This document shows positions 1 through 7,744 of a stretch of DNA of 64,000 nucleotides, piece after piece. The stretch is taken from positions 271,299-335,298 of the forward strand of contig NZ_BMDC01000003.1 in assembly GCF_014635585.1 (NCBI RefSeq), in the 5' to 3' direction. Below the pieces are notes generated by a model, which did not search any database, was not told the DNA's origin, and worked only from the letters and a program-made list of their open reading frames with translations. Position numbers and translations under genes: made by a program. The stretch comes from Rothia aerolata (GTDB lineage: Bacteria > Actinomycetota > Actinomycetes > Actinomycetales > Micrococcaceae). The stretch's first letter is position 1. Every line of letters begins with the position of its first letter.

Positions 1-1
1 G

Positions 2-841
2 CGGGTAGACCGCTCAGCGCCGGTGCAGTACAAAACTGGGTGGCTGGCTCGTCTGCTGGATCTTACCCCCGATAATCGGTCGCAGTTCCGAGCCTTCTCC
101 CATGCTTCCCGCATGGCGGGTGCCTTCTACGGGTCTGACCAGGATATTCTGGCGGTCAACGGCTTTGCCGACTTCAGGGTGAATTCCAACGCCACCGATA
201 AAGAGACTATTACCGGGGCCGCCCGCCGCATCGCCAACTCGGTGGGAGGAATCCTGGGCCAGACCGCCTCGCAGACCCTCAATGCTATGGCTGATATTCA
301 GGGCCTGGTCAGCGCCGGTTACACCCCCGCCAACGGTGCCAACTACGGCTCCTCAGAGCTGGGGCAGTCCATGAAAGACATTGCCCAGATTATTAAGGCG
401 GAACGAGGCGTGCAGGTGGTCACCGTAGACCACGGGGATTGGGACACCCACCGCGAACAGAAGAGCCGACTCGGTACCTTGGCCAAGGAGCTCGGCGATG
501 CTCTGGGCGCTTTCTATCAGGACATGGGCGCGGTGCGAATGCAGAAAATCGTGGTGATGACCGTCTCCGAGTTCGGCCGCACCACCGTTGAGAACGCTTC
601 GCTGGGCACCGACCACGGCGCTGGCAACTTCTCCTTTATTCTCTCGGGCAAGGCAACCGGTAAAATCGCCGGCGGCTCCTGGGCGGGACTGAAGAACGCC
701 CAGGACAAGGACAACGCCATTCAGACCGACTACCGCTCGCTGGCGGCTGAGGTAATGAAGAAGGGGCTGGGTGTGGACGATACTCGCATTCGGCAGGTCT
801 TCCCCGAATTCACGCCGAAACCGGTGGGAGTACTCGCCTAG
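2..841 (+). CDS. DUF1501 family protein, C-terminal part (cut by window edge)
   Basis: The frame is open to the first base of the window without a stop, so the true start lies upstream and only about 280 C-terminal residues are seen. The block FGRTTVENASLGTDHGAGN near residues 185-205 and the preceding VVTVDHGDWDTH segment are typical of DUF1501 proteins, which belong to the alkaline-phosphatase-like superfamily and are often exported through Tat; the signal peptide would lie outside the window. The substrate is unknown. In many bacteria a DUF1800 gene sits next door, which cannot be checked here. The gene converges on pnuC with a gap of only 26 bp. The family call is fairly sure; the function is not. 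Confidence 0.8.
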   Translation, partial: RVDRSAPVQYKTGWLARLLDLTPDNRSQFRAFSHASRMAGAFYGSDQDILAVNGFADFRVNSNATDKETITGAARRIANSVGGILGQTASQTLNAMADIQGLVSAGYTPANGANYGSSELGQSMKDIAQIIKAERGVQVVTVDHGDWDTHREQKSRLGTLAKELGDALGAFYQDMGAVRMQKIVVMTVSEFGRTTVENASLGTDHGAGNFSFILSGKATGKIAGGSWAGLKNAQDKDNAIQTDYRSLAAEVMKKGLGVDDTRIRQVFPEFTPKPVGVLA

Positions 842-867
842 GCGGCGTCCTCACCCCTGAGTCCTAG

Positions 868-1632
868 CTAGGCGCTGACCGGCTTCGAGAGCTTCGACCA
901 GTTGTACCAGCCGTAGACTGAGTTGAAGATGAAGGCGATGTACATGACCACAATGTCCAGAGAGCCGGGCTCGGAGCTGGTCAGCCACAGCACAATCTGC
1001 GCTAGGTTCAGGGTAATCCACAGCAGCCACTGCTCGCGGAAGCGGTAGACCATCAGAATCTGAGCAATTACCGCGATAACGGTGGTAAAGGAGTCGATAA
1101 AGGGCTGGTTGGAGTTGAGTTCCTGTAGAAGGAGGCCGTAAAGCCAGGTGCCGGCGGCAAGAATAGCGAGAATGGCCAGCCAGCCGACAATGCCGATTCT
1201 TCGGGTGAGGACGTCGCGGGGTTCGGTTTTCGTCGCTGAGTCGGCAGCGGCGCTTGAGGACGCCGCCGGGGTGAGGTTCTTGCGCCAGGTGTAGAGGCCC
1301 CAGAACTGGGTGAGCACGTAGAAGACCGAAATCATGACCTCGCCGTAGAAGACCGCCTGTAGCGAGAGCCAGAAATAGAGCACGTTCTGGATAACGCCGA
1401 AGAAGTAGTTGGAGATACGCCCCTTGCCCACCAGGGCCACACAGATGGTACCGGAAATAGCGATGATGGAGCCGACGATTCCTGTCGGATAGGCAATCGC
1501 AAAGACCACCTGCAAGAGAATCAGCGCGGGGTAGAAGATTTTTTCAAAGCGGGTGTAACCCAGAAAAAGATCTGCGTAGACAGCCCGCCAGAAACTTTGG
1601 GGAGCGGTGGCTGGGCCGGAAGTGACGGTCAC
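868..1632 (-). CDS. pnuC: Nicotinamide riboside transporter PnuC
   Basis: The 254-residue product is a multi-pass membrane protein with about seven hydrophobic segments. It has a PnuC-like core around residues 75-115, with FFGVIQNVLYFWLSLQ followed by VFYVLTQFWGLYTWRKN. PnuC takes up nicotinamide riboside by facilitated diffusion, and the substrate is trapped by phosphorylation. GTG start at 1632 with an AAGGAG Shine-Dalgarno eight bases upstream. It lies 27 bp downstream of nadR on the same strand, so transporter and kinase probably form an NAD-salvage operon. A low-complexity Ala/Ser linker interrupts the protein near residues 120-135. No regulatory site was recognised. Confidence 0.92.
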   Translation of the reverse strand: MTVTSGPATAPQSFWRAVYADLFLGYTRFEKIFYPALILLQVVFAIAYPTGIVGSIIAISGTICVALVGKGRISNYFFGVIQNVLYFWLSLQAVFYGEVMISVFYVLTQFWGLYTWRKNLTPAASSSAAADSATKTEPRDVLTRRIGIVGWLAILAILAAGTWLYGLLLQELNSNQPFIDSFTTVIAVIAQILMVYRFREQWLLWITLNLAQIVLWLTSSEPGSLDIVVMYIAFIFNSVYGWYNWSKLSKPVSA

Positions 1633-1659
1633 GAAACTTTCTCCTTAGAAAGCGGGTAT

Positions 1660-2763
1660 TTAGGGTTTGATGAGGGCCTGAAGAGCAGATTTGGCCTGCT
1701 CGTAGCGGTCGTAGTAGCCGGTTCCGCTGAGCATCACCAGCCGGTCGCTCAGACCGGCCGCTTCTACCTCCGCCAGCATCAGGCGGGAAATCTTGGTCAG
1801 GTAGGAGTCATCGTTGTGGGTCTCCGAGCGAAAACCGTCGCGCACATAGTCGCCCGCAGAGACCGGGGGAACAAAGAGAATCAAATCCCAACGTGCCTTG
1901 GCAATGAGCGAATCGGCCATGGGTTTAAGCGTCTCCCAGTCTTCGGGAGTCAGAGCTGAAGCGGAATCTTCGGCAGAGAGCTGGGCATAGCACTTGGTGA
2001 CCATGGCATCGGTATCCATGAGTGCCAGCCCCCGGTTGCCGGGGCTTTCAATGGCGTTGCGGTTGACCTGGAACTGGCCGGTCAGCACATTCTGATAGTC
2101 CAGCAGGTCGTAGTCTTCATCTCGGATATTCGCCTCAAGCTGGTAGTGGCGGGCGTATTCAAAAGAGTAGGGAGCGGCAAAGAGCTTACCCAGGTCTTCA
2201 ACCAGGGTGGTTTTGCCGCCGGAGGCAGCGCCCATAACCAGAACATTCTTGGTAAAGAAGCGGCGAAAGGTCGGGGCGATATAGTCCCAATAGCGCAGCG
2301 GATTCTGCCTGAGGTGGCTGGCAGAAACCCCAATGAGTGAATGGTCCAGCTGGCTGACCCGCTCGCCCAGCTTGGAATAGACTAAATCGGCGTACTCTGC
2401 CCGGGAACAGTACCAGTTTCTCTGGGGCGAACCCGCGGTGTTAGCTGCCCAGAGCTTCTCCACTTCAACCAGCCAGGAATCCCAGGTGCCCTCAGAAAGC
2501 CCCTCGGTGCGGTTGGGTAAAAAGGTCACGACCACCAGGGGATCATTCTTAAAAAATTCTGAAACGTAGCGGTAGCGCTTAATAAAGGGCATACCCGCCT
2601 GCTCGCCGCGGTCGCCAGCGTAACCGGAGAGAACCACCAGGGTGCCGCCGTCATTCTCTTTCTTGGCCCGCAGGATCTCATCAATATGCCCGCGGTGCAG
2701 GGGAGAGAAAGAACCAAAGACCAGCCCCACGCTGGAACCGGTCAGTTGTTTCTTGTACAGCAC
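1660..2763 (-). CDS. nadR: NadR-type NMN adenylyltransferase / ribosylnicotinamide kinase
   Basis: Two-domain cytoplasmic enzyme. The N-terminal nucleotidyltransferase has the motif HRGH (about residues 23-26 from the chosen start) after GLVFGSFSPL, and the later GVSASHLR motif. The C-terminal kinase begins with a P-loop GAASGGKTT (about residues 178-186) and phosphorylates nicotinamide riboside. There is no N-terminal helix-turn-helix of the enterobacterial NadR type, so it is probably an enzyme only. I chose GTG at 2763 because AGGAG sits five bases before it; the longer in-frame alternative at 2787 is a TTG without a ribosome site. First gene of a two-gene operon with pnuC, which would supply its substrate. 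Confidence 0.9.
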   Translation of the reverse strand: MLYKKQLTGSSVGLVFGSFSPLHRGHIDEILRAKKENDGGTLVVLSGYAGDRGEQAGMPFIKRYRYVSEFFKNDPLVVVTFLPNRTEGLSEGTWDSWLVEVEKLWAANTAGSPQRNWYCSRAEYADLVYSKLGERVSQLDHSLIGVSASHLRQNPLRYWDYIAPTFRRFFTKNVLVMGAASGGKTTLVEDLGKLFAAPYSFEYARHYQLEANIRDEDYDLLDYQNVLTGQFQVNRNAIESPGNRGLALMDTDAMVTKCYAQLSAEDSASALTPEDWETLKPMADSLIAKARWDLILFVPPVSAGDYVRDGFRSETHNDDSYLTKISRLMLAEVEAAGLSDRLVMLSGTGYYDRYEQAKSALQALIKP

Positions 2764-2889
2764 GGAAGCTCCTAGAGAAAAGGTCAAACTGTCTATAACT
2801 CTGTAGAAGAGGTTACAGCTATTCTCTCAGAAGCGGGGGTATGGGGATTTTATTACTTTTATTGCGCCCCAGGGCAACTGGCTAGGACA

Positions 2890-3561
2890 CTAGGAGACAG
2901 CGCTGAGCTGAACCGTCTCGGAGGAGCCATCGAGACGAACCGGGTTACCCGCCTCATCAAAACGGGCACCCAGACCCATCTGAATGAAGCGGATGGTTGC
3001 CTCAATGTGGCGGTCGCGCGCCCGAGCATCAGCGGCGTCGTCCGTGCGGTTAGCACTGGCAGAGAGTGAGCCGTGAATCAGCTGGGCTACCTCGCGAATA
3101 TCGTTTTCGAGAATATAGCCCTGGGCCATGGCCTCACCCACAATGCGGGAGAGAACAATCTGTAGCTCAGCAACGTGCTTGCCCAGCTTGGTGTACGACT
3201 CGGGGGAGAGTACCGAGCGCATAGCGGGGCCGGGAGGCATGTGGTGCAGGGAAAGCCGCTCAATCTCTAAGCGGATATACACCGCCAGCTTATCGATGGG
3301 GTTGGTGATTCCCTCAAGTTCCTGGTTGAGGTCGGTGAGGAACTTGTCGGTCTCATCCATAGCGTAGGCAACCAGAAGTTCACCCATGTCAGCAAAATAG
3401 TTATAGACAGCGGTGCGACCAATACCGGCGTTCTTAGCAACGTCTGTCATGGTCAAGCCGGGCAGGCCCTGGTGGTAGAGCAGGCGACCGAAAGAATCAA
3501 GAATAGCGCGCTTGGTGTTCTCGCGCTGGGCTGCGTTAGAGGCTGCTGAAATTCGAGGCAT
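2890..3561 (-). CDS. TetR/AcrR family transcriptional regulator
   Basis: The 223-residue product has an N-terminal TetR helix-turn-helix (about residues 15-62) containing TMTDVAKNAGIGRTAVYNYF, followed by a divergent, mostly helical ligand domain. Such proteins normally repress their own promoter and a neighbour until a ligand binds. Upstream of the ATG there is a near-palindrome GTCACCAATTAGTGAC (3583-3598) and a repeated TGACACTTT, which are plausible self-operators. The next gene on the other side is the divergent queuosine-precursor transporter at 3861, but a large hairpin element lies between them, so co-regulation is uncertain. Ligand unknown. Confidence 0.85.
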   Translation of the reverse strand: MPRISAASNAAQRENTKRAILDSFGRLLYHQGLPGLTMTDVAKNAGIGRTAVYNYFADMGELLVAYAMDETDKFLTDLNQELEGITNPIDKLAVYIRLEIERLSLHHMPPGPAMRSVLSPESYTKLGKHVAELQIVLSRIVGEAMAQGYILENDIREVAQLIHGSLSASANRTDDAADARARDRHIEATIRFIQMGLGARFDEAGNPVRLDGSSETVQLSAVS

Positions 3562-3582
3562 AATGACACTTTATACCAATCC

Positions 3583-3598
3583 GTCACCAATTAGTGAC
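3583..3598. promoter_or_regulatory. Candidate TetR operator
   Basis: GTCACCAATTAGTGAC is an interrupted dyad with perfect GTCAC/GTGAC arms, 22 bp upstream of the regulator's start codon. TGACACTTT occurs twice around it (3564 and 3595). Position and symmetry fit an autoregulatory site; there is no direct proof. Confidence 0.45.
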
Positions 3599-3723
3599 AC
3601 TTTGTGGGCATCTGTCAGCTACCTCTCAGGTTTCAACTCTCGGCGACTCAACCCGCCCCAAGGTGATACACTGTTGCCCGCCTGGGTGGCAGACGGGCAA
3701 AAACAAACACCTAAGAGTCATAT

Positions 3724-3850
3724 TTAAAAGGTAGGGTATCCAGCCCGAGCGCGCTGGCCAACCTCCCTTAAACGCCAGCCCCGATGCCAGTTGGCCAGCG
3801 CGCTCGGGCTGTCTTGAGGGACCTTTTGAATAAGTCTCCCTACCTTTTAA
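3724..3850. repeat. Family A hairpin, copy A1, inside a larger two-tier hairpin
   Basis: The inner stem is a perfect 22-bp inverted repeat (3741-3762 with 3790-3811) closing a 27-nt loop that begins CTCCCTTAAACGCCAG. An additional perfect 13-bp outer stem, TTAAAAGGTAGGG at 3724-3736 with its complement at 3838-3850, encloses it. The outer stem ends ten bases before the ATG of the transporter gene and touches its AAGGGA ribosome site (3849-3854). The same loop with a different but self-complementary stem recurs at 34632, 37745, 40667, 52392 and 62304, with half a copy at 57708. There is no U-tract, so a simple terminator is unlikely. Confidence 0.9.
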
Positions 3851-3860
3851 GGGAAGAACT

Positions 3861-4574
3861 ATGTCTTCACACGCCCCCAATCACCGCGCAACCGACGGGC
3901 AGCAGGCTCAGCCGACCTACGCTCGTCCTGCGCGAACCTACTACGACCTACTCCTCGGCGCCACCGCTGTGCTACTGATTCTCTCCAACATCGGAGCCAC
4001 CAAGGGCGTGGAATTCGGGCCGATCATTGCCGACGGCGGCTTCTTCCTCTTTCCCCTCGCCTACGTTATCGGCGATATTATGAGCGAGATTTATGGCTTC
4101 GCCCGCGCTCGCAAGGCAATTGTTTTCTCCTTCGCCACCGCCCTCTTCGCCTCCCTGTGCTTCTGGATCATGATTAAGCTGCCCGCCGCCAGCTTCTACG
4201 AGGGTCAGGCAAACTTCGAGGCGGTACTCTCTCCGGTGCCGCTAATCGTGGCGGGCTCCCTGCTGGGCTTCTTGACCGGCCAGCTGCTCAACGCCTGGGT
4301 AATGGTGGCCATGAAAAATAAGACCTCCGGCAAGTTCCTGGTGGGCCGGCTAGTGGGCTCCACCGTGGTGGGGGAGCTGGCAGACACCCTTATTTTCTGC
4401 GCTATCGCCGCACCGATTCTGGGAATTGAAACCCTGGGCCAGTTCCTCAACTACGCCCTGGTGGGTTACTTCTACAAGGTGGTGGTTGAGGTGGTTCTCA
4501 TGCCGCTGACCGTGCCGCTGATTGGCTGGTTCAAGCGCAATGAGCCAACTTATCGACAAGATTCGTGTGTTTAA
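3861..4574 (+). CDS. Queuosine precursor transporter (YhhQ/VUT family)
   Basis: The 237-residue inner-membrane protein has about six hydrophobic spans and the family signature FPLAYVIGDIMSEIYGFARA around residues 65-85. This family imports queuosine precursors such as preQ0, preQ1 or queuine. A tRNA-guanine transglycosylase gene is present at 13337-14827, and no queuosine synthesis genes are seen in the window, which suggests salvage. ATG start with AAGGGA six bases upstream; this site is at the foot of the large hairpin at 3724-3850, so translation could depend on folding of the leader. No canonical preQ1 riboswitch pattern was recognised. Confidence 0.88.
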   Translation: MSSHAPNHRATDGQQAQPTYARPARTYYDLLLGATAVLLILSNIGATKGVEFGPIIADGGFFLFPLAYVIGDIMSEIYGFARARKAIVFSFATALFASLCFWIMIKLPAASFYEGQANFEAVLSPVPLIVAGSLLGFLTGQLLNAWVMVAMKNKTSGKFLVGRLVGSTVVGELADTLIFCAIAAPILGIETLGQFLNYALVGYFYKVVVEVVLMPLTVPLIGWFKRNEPTYRQDSCV

Positions 4575-4660
4575 GGATTAAATTCCGCATTATTATTGCG
4601 AACCGGGTAGCATAAGCACAGCACAGTTCATCCTTTTAAGCTGAAAATAGGTTCGCACAC

Positions 4661-6106
4661 ATGACCTCTCAGACTCTGCAGAAGAACTCCGGAGAGCTAG
4701 ACCGCTCCCTGGGCCACGGTCAGATGACCATGATTGCCCTGGGCCTGGCGGTGGGCACCGGCCTCTTCCTGGGTTCCGGCGGCGCTATCGCGATTGCCGG
4801 CCCCGCCGTGATTGTTTCCTACGCCATTGGCTCCCTGATTGCCGCTATCATCGGTGCCTGCGCCGGTGAAATGGCGGTTCGCTACCCGGTGCGCGGCGGC
4901 TTCGGCACCATCGCCGCTAAATTCCTAGGACCCTACGCCGGCTACCTCACCCGCTGGGCCTACGTTGCCACTATGGTGCCCCTGGCCGGTGCAGAGCTCG
5001 TGGCGGTGGGCCAGTACATGATGTACTGGTACTCTGAGATTCCGCTCTGGGCCTGGGTTGCTGTTTTTGCCCTGGTGATTGTGGGGCTGAACGCTACCAC
5101 CGTGAAGAACTTCGGCACCCTCGAATTCTTCCTCTCCTCGATCAAGGTCATCGCCGTGATCGTCTTTATTCTCTTCGGTCTGGTTCTGGTCTTCTTCGGC
5201 CTGCCCGATGCGCCTGCCTCTGGCCTGGGCAACCTGACCAATGACGGCGGCTTCATGCCTAACGGCCTCGGTTCAGTCTTTCTCGCCCTGGCTGTGGTGA
5301 TGTTTAGCTTCGGCGGTATTGAGATGATCTCCATTTCGGCAGCAGAAGCCAAAGATCCGGTGCGCTCGGTGTGCTCTGCCGCCAAGGCAATGATGTGGCG
5401 CCTGGCCTTCTTCTATGTGCTCTCCCTCTTTATCATTGTTGCCCTCATTCCCTGGGCAGATGCAGCCAAACTCCAGGGTGAAATTGAAACCTCACCCTTC
5501 GTGATGGTCTTCTCGCAGATGCACATTCCCTACATCGCCGGTATCACCAACTTCGTGGTTCTCATCGCCGCCCTCTCCGGTGCCAATGCTGCTCTCTACG
5601 GCTCCACCCGTCAGCTGCACGCCCTGGCCCACGACCGCATGGCACCGGCTGCCCTGGCCCGCACCACCGCCCGCGGCGTACCTGCCATGGCACTTGCTTT
5701 CTCAACGCTGGGAGCCGTTGCCGCCGTCGTCCTCGCGATCACCGGCGTGGGTGGAATCTTCACCAAGATGATGGCGCTGGTAACCTTCTGCGTGGTGGTC
5801 ACCTGGTTCATGATTATGTTCAGCTACCTCAGCTTCAAGCGCAGGGAGGGCAACGCCTCGCCCTTCCGCGTGTGGGGTGGCTCGGCAACCGCAGGCGTGG
5901 CGATTCTCGGTCTGATTATCACCCTGGTCTCCCTCTTCTTGGTGGGGGATATGGCAACCTCTGCCACCATCGGCCTGCTCTTCTTCGCTATTATTTCCGT
6001 TGTCTACTTTGTTGCTGTGCGCAAGGTGCAAACCGCTGATAACTCCGCCTTTGACGAGGTACGCAGTGTCACCGAGCAGCAGCCCCTAGACGCCGAGCAG
6101 CGATAA
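4661..6106 (+). CDS. Amino acid permease, APC superfamily (first of a tandem pair)
   Basis: 481 residues, about 12 membrane spans. The N-terminal stretch LGLAVGTGLFLGSGGAIAIA is the glycine-rich unwound part of transmembrane helix 1 of the amino acid transporter (AAT) group of APC permeases (GabP, AroP, CycA relatives). A second conserved block, FSFGGIEMISISAAEAKDP (about residues 210-230), matches helix 6 and the following loop. It is a proton-coupled amino acid importer of unknown specificity. The next gene is a close paralogue 18 bp downstream, so the two are probably a recent tandem duplication in one operon. The 86-bp upstream gap contains an inverted GCGAACC/GGTTCGC pair. Confidence 0.9.
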   Translation: MTSQTLQKNSGELDRSLGHGQMTMIALGLAVGTGLFLGSGGAIAIAGPAVIVSYAIGSLIAAIIGACAGEMAVRYPVRGGFGTIAAKFLGPYAGYLTRWAYVATMVPLAGAELVAVGQYMMYWYSEIPLWAWVAVFALVIVGLNATTVKNFGTLEFFLSSIKVIAVIVFILFGLVLVFFGLPDAPASGLGNLTNDGGFMPNGLGSVFLALAVVMFSFGGIEMISISAAEAKDPVRSVCSAAKAMMWRLAFFYVLSLFIIVALIPWADAAKLQGEIETSPFVMVFSQMHIPYIAGITNFVVLIAALSGANAALYGSTRQLHALAHDRMAPAALARTTARGVPAMALAFSTLGAVAAVVLAITGVGGIFTKMMALVTFCVVVTWFMIMFSYLSFKRREGNASPFRVWGGSATAGVAILGLIITLVSLFLVGDMATSATIGLLFFAIISVVYFVAVRKVQTADNSAFDEVRSVTEQQPLDAEQR

Positions 6107-6124
6107 CCACAAGCGAGGATAACC

Positions 6125-7561
6125 GTGGCAAGTTCTATTACTTCACGCCAACAGGATAGCGAGCACACCCTCAAGCGCTCGCTCTCCCACGGCCAAATGA
6201 CCATGATCGTGCTGGGCTCAGCGCTGGGCACCGGCCTGTTTTTGGGTTCCGGCGGTGCCATCGCGATGGCCGGGCCCGCCGTCATTCTCTCCTACGCGAT
6301 TGGCTCCCTGCTCGCCGCCGTTATTGGCGGTGCCGCCGGTGAAATGGCGGTGCACACCCCGGTGCGCGGCGGCTTTGGCTCCATTGCAGCCAAGTACCTG
6401 GGCCCCTACGCCGGCTACCTGACCCGCTGGGGCTACTGGACCTGCACCATGGTGATTACCGGTATTGAGCTGGTGGCGGTGGCCACCTATCTGAAGTTCT
6501 GGTGGCCGCAGCTTCCTCTCTGGGCGGGCATTGCGGTTTTTGGTGCGCTGATTATCGTGCTCAACATCGGCAGCGTGCGCTTCTTTGGTAGCGCTGAATT
6601 TATCTTCTCCTCCATCAAGGTCATCGCTCTGATTGCCTTTATTGTGGTGGGCCTGTGCCTGGTCTTCTTCGGCCTGCCCGGCCATGAGGCCTCGGGGGTT
6701 TCTAACCTGACCAATGACGGCGGGTTTATGCCGGGCGGCTTCACCTCCGTGTGGCTCTCGCTGGCGGTGGTGATGTTTAGCTTCGGCGGTATTGAGATGA
6801 TTTCCATTTCGGCAGCAGAGGCGAAAGATCCCGCCCGCTCGGTGCGCTCGTCTGCCAAGGCGATGATGTGGCGCCTGGCGACCTTCTACGTGCTGGCCAT
6901 GTTCGTGGTGGTTGCGGTGATTCCCTGGCAGCAGGCCGCCCAGCTGGACGGCTCGGTGCAGACCTCGCCCTTTGTGCTGGTTTTCTCGCAGCTGGGTATT
7001 CCGGCGATTGCCACCATCACCAACCTGGTGGTGCTGATTGCAGCTCTCTCGGCGGCGAACGCCAACCTCTATGCCGGTACCCGCCTGCTGCACTCGCTGG
7101 CGCACGACTCCATGGCTCCCTCGGCCCTGGCGAAGGTGACCTCTGCCGGTGCCCCCGCCCGCGCCATGTGGGCATCGGCCCTGGGTGTTCTGCTGGCTAT
7201 CTGCCTGGCGGTATTTGCCCCCGAGTCTGCCTTCGGCACCATGATGGCGCTGGTGATGGTCTCGGCCCTGCTGGTCTGGATTCTGATTCTCATGACCTAC
7301 CTCGCCTTCAAGCGGGTGGAGGGCAATTCTTCTGCCTTCCGGGTACTGGGCGGTCGGGTGACCGGCGGCCTGGGTATTCTGCTGCTGCTGGCGATTACCG
7401 TGGCGCTCTTTGTGAACGAGGGTAGCTCCACTCCCGCTATCGTGGGTGCGGTCTACTATATGGTGCTCACGATGGTCTACTTCGCCGCGGTGCGTAAGGT
7501 TCATACTCCGGACGACGCCGCGTTCGCCGAGGCGCGGGCGGCAAGTTCGGGTGAGCTGTAG
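6125..7561 (+). CDS. Amino acid permease, APC superfamily (second of a tandem pair)
   Basis: 478 residues with about 12 membrane spans, colinear with the preceding permease along its whole length: the same LSHGQMTMIVLG start, the same GTGLFLGSGGAIAMAGPAVI helix-1 region and the same FSFGGIEMISISAAEAKDP block. GTG start, preceded by GAGGATAACC, weak but in place. Spacing of 18 bp argues for cotranscription. Differences are concentrated in helices 3, 5 and 10-12 and in the C-terminal tail, so the pair may differ in substrate. Specificity cannot be read from the sequence. Confidence 0.9.
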   Translation: MASSITSRQQDSEHTLKRSLSHGQMTMIVLGSALGTGLFLGSGGAIAMAGPAVILSYAIGSLLAAVIGGAAGEMAVHTPVRGGFGSIAAKYLGPYAGYLTRWGYWTCTMVITGIELVAVATYLKFWWPQLPLWAGIAVFGALIIVLNIGSVRFFGSAEFIFSSIKVIALIAFIVVGLCLVFFGLPGHEASGVSNLTNDGGFMPGGFTSVWLSLAVVMFSFGGIEMISISAAEAKDPARSVRSSAKAMMWRLATFYVLAMFVVVAVIPWQQAAQLDGSVQTSPFVLVFSQLGIPAIATITNLVVLIAALSAANANLYAGTRLLHSLAHDSMAPSALAKVTSAGAPARAMWASALGVLLAICLAVFAPESAFGTMMALVMVSALLVWILILMTYLAFKRVEGNSSAFRVLGGRVTGGLGILLLLAITVALFVNEGSSTPAIVGAVYYMVLTMVYFAAVRKVHTPDDAAFAEARAASSGEL

Positions 7562-7581
7562 AAATTTTTTCTGAGAATGGT

Positions 7582-7611
7582 TTGCAATTGAGAATCGTTT
7601 TCATTTAGACT
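7582..7611 (+). promoter_or_regulatory. Zur-type box in the spacer of a promoter (upstream unit)
   Basis: TGAGAATCGTTTTCA at 7589-7603 matches the actinobacterial Zur (FurB) consensus, a 15-bp near-palindrome. It lies between a TTGCAA (-35-like, 7582-7587) and TAGACT (-10-like, 7606-7611), spacing 18, so zinc-loaded Zur would block the polymerase. Transcription from here would start near 7618 and meet a strong terminator at 7661-7694. Confidence 0.65.
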
Positions 7612-7617
7612 GGATGT

Positions 7618-7694
7618 ATCGAGCGCATGTTCTTCTCATGCATTCAATGTCTGTGTGTTGAAAAATCCCCCGGTGGTGCCACCGGGGGATTTTT
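7618..7694 (+). ncRNA. Candidate Zur-controlled small RNA
   Basis: The stretch between a Zur-box promoter and a perfect rho-independent terminator is only about 75-80 nt. It contains one short reading frame (ATG at 7615, 15 codons, ending TGT TGA), but there is no clear ribosome site, and transcription from 7618 would start inside it. A regulatory RNA made in zinc starvation is therefore as plausible as a micro-peptide. Start is inferred from the promoter only. Confidence 0.4.
7661..7694 (+). terminator. Intrinsic terminator before the zinc operon
   Basis: A perfect 16-bp stem (7661-7676 with 7679-7694) containing CCCCCGGTGG, flanked by an A-run and a T-run, so it can work in both directions. 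It ends the short upstream transcript and insulates the next Zur-controlled promoter at 7709. Confidence 0.85.
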
Positions 7695-7708
7695 GTATTT
7701 ACCCTAAC

Positions 7709-7735
7709 TTTACATGAGAATCATTATCATATACT
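7709..7735 (+). promoter_or_regulatory. Zur-type box filling the promoter spacer of the COG0523/L36 operon
   Basis: TGAGAATCATTATCA at 7715-7729 is a second Zur-type box. It exactly fills the 15-bp spacer between TTTACA (7709-7714) and TATACT (7730-7735). The predicted transcription start is about 7742-7745 and the ATG is at 7745, so the mRNA appears leaderless; no Shine-Dalgarno is present. This arrangement predicts tight repression by zinc-bound Zur. Confidence 0.75.
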
Positions 7736-7744
7736 CTTTGGGTT

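Noticed and set aside
2764..2787. TTG start for nadR at 2787
   Set aside because: No ribosome site, while GTG at 2763 has AGGAG at good distance.
3741..3811. Family A hairpins as ordinary rho-independent terminators
   Set aside because: Stems are longer than needed, loops of 24-82 nt are conserved, no T-runs follow, and one copy sits between divergent genes.
3724..3860. preQ1 riboswitch upstream of the queuosine-precursor transporter
   Set aside because: The leader is taken up by the long two-tier hairpin; no short pseudoknot with the CUA/AGAGGUUCUAG-type preQ1 core was seen.
6218..7504. 428-codon open frame antisense to the second amino acid permease
   Set aside because: His/Gly/Arg-rich translation typical of the opposite strand of a GC-rich gene; the permease on the plus strand is clearly real.
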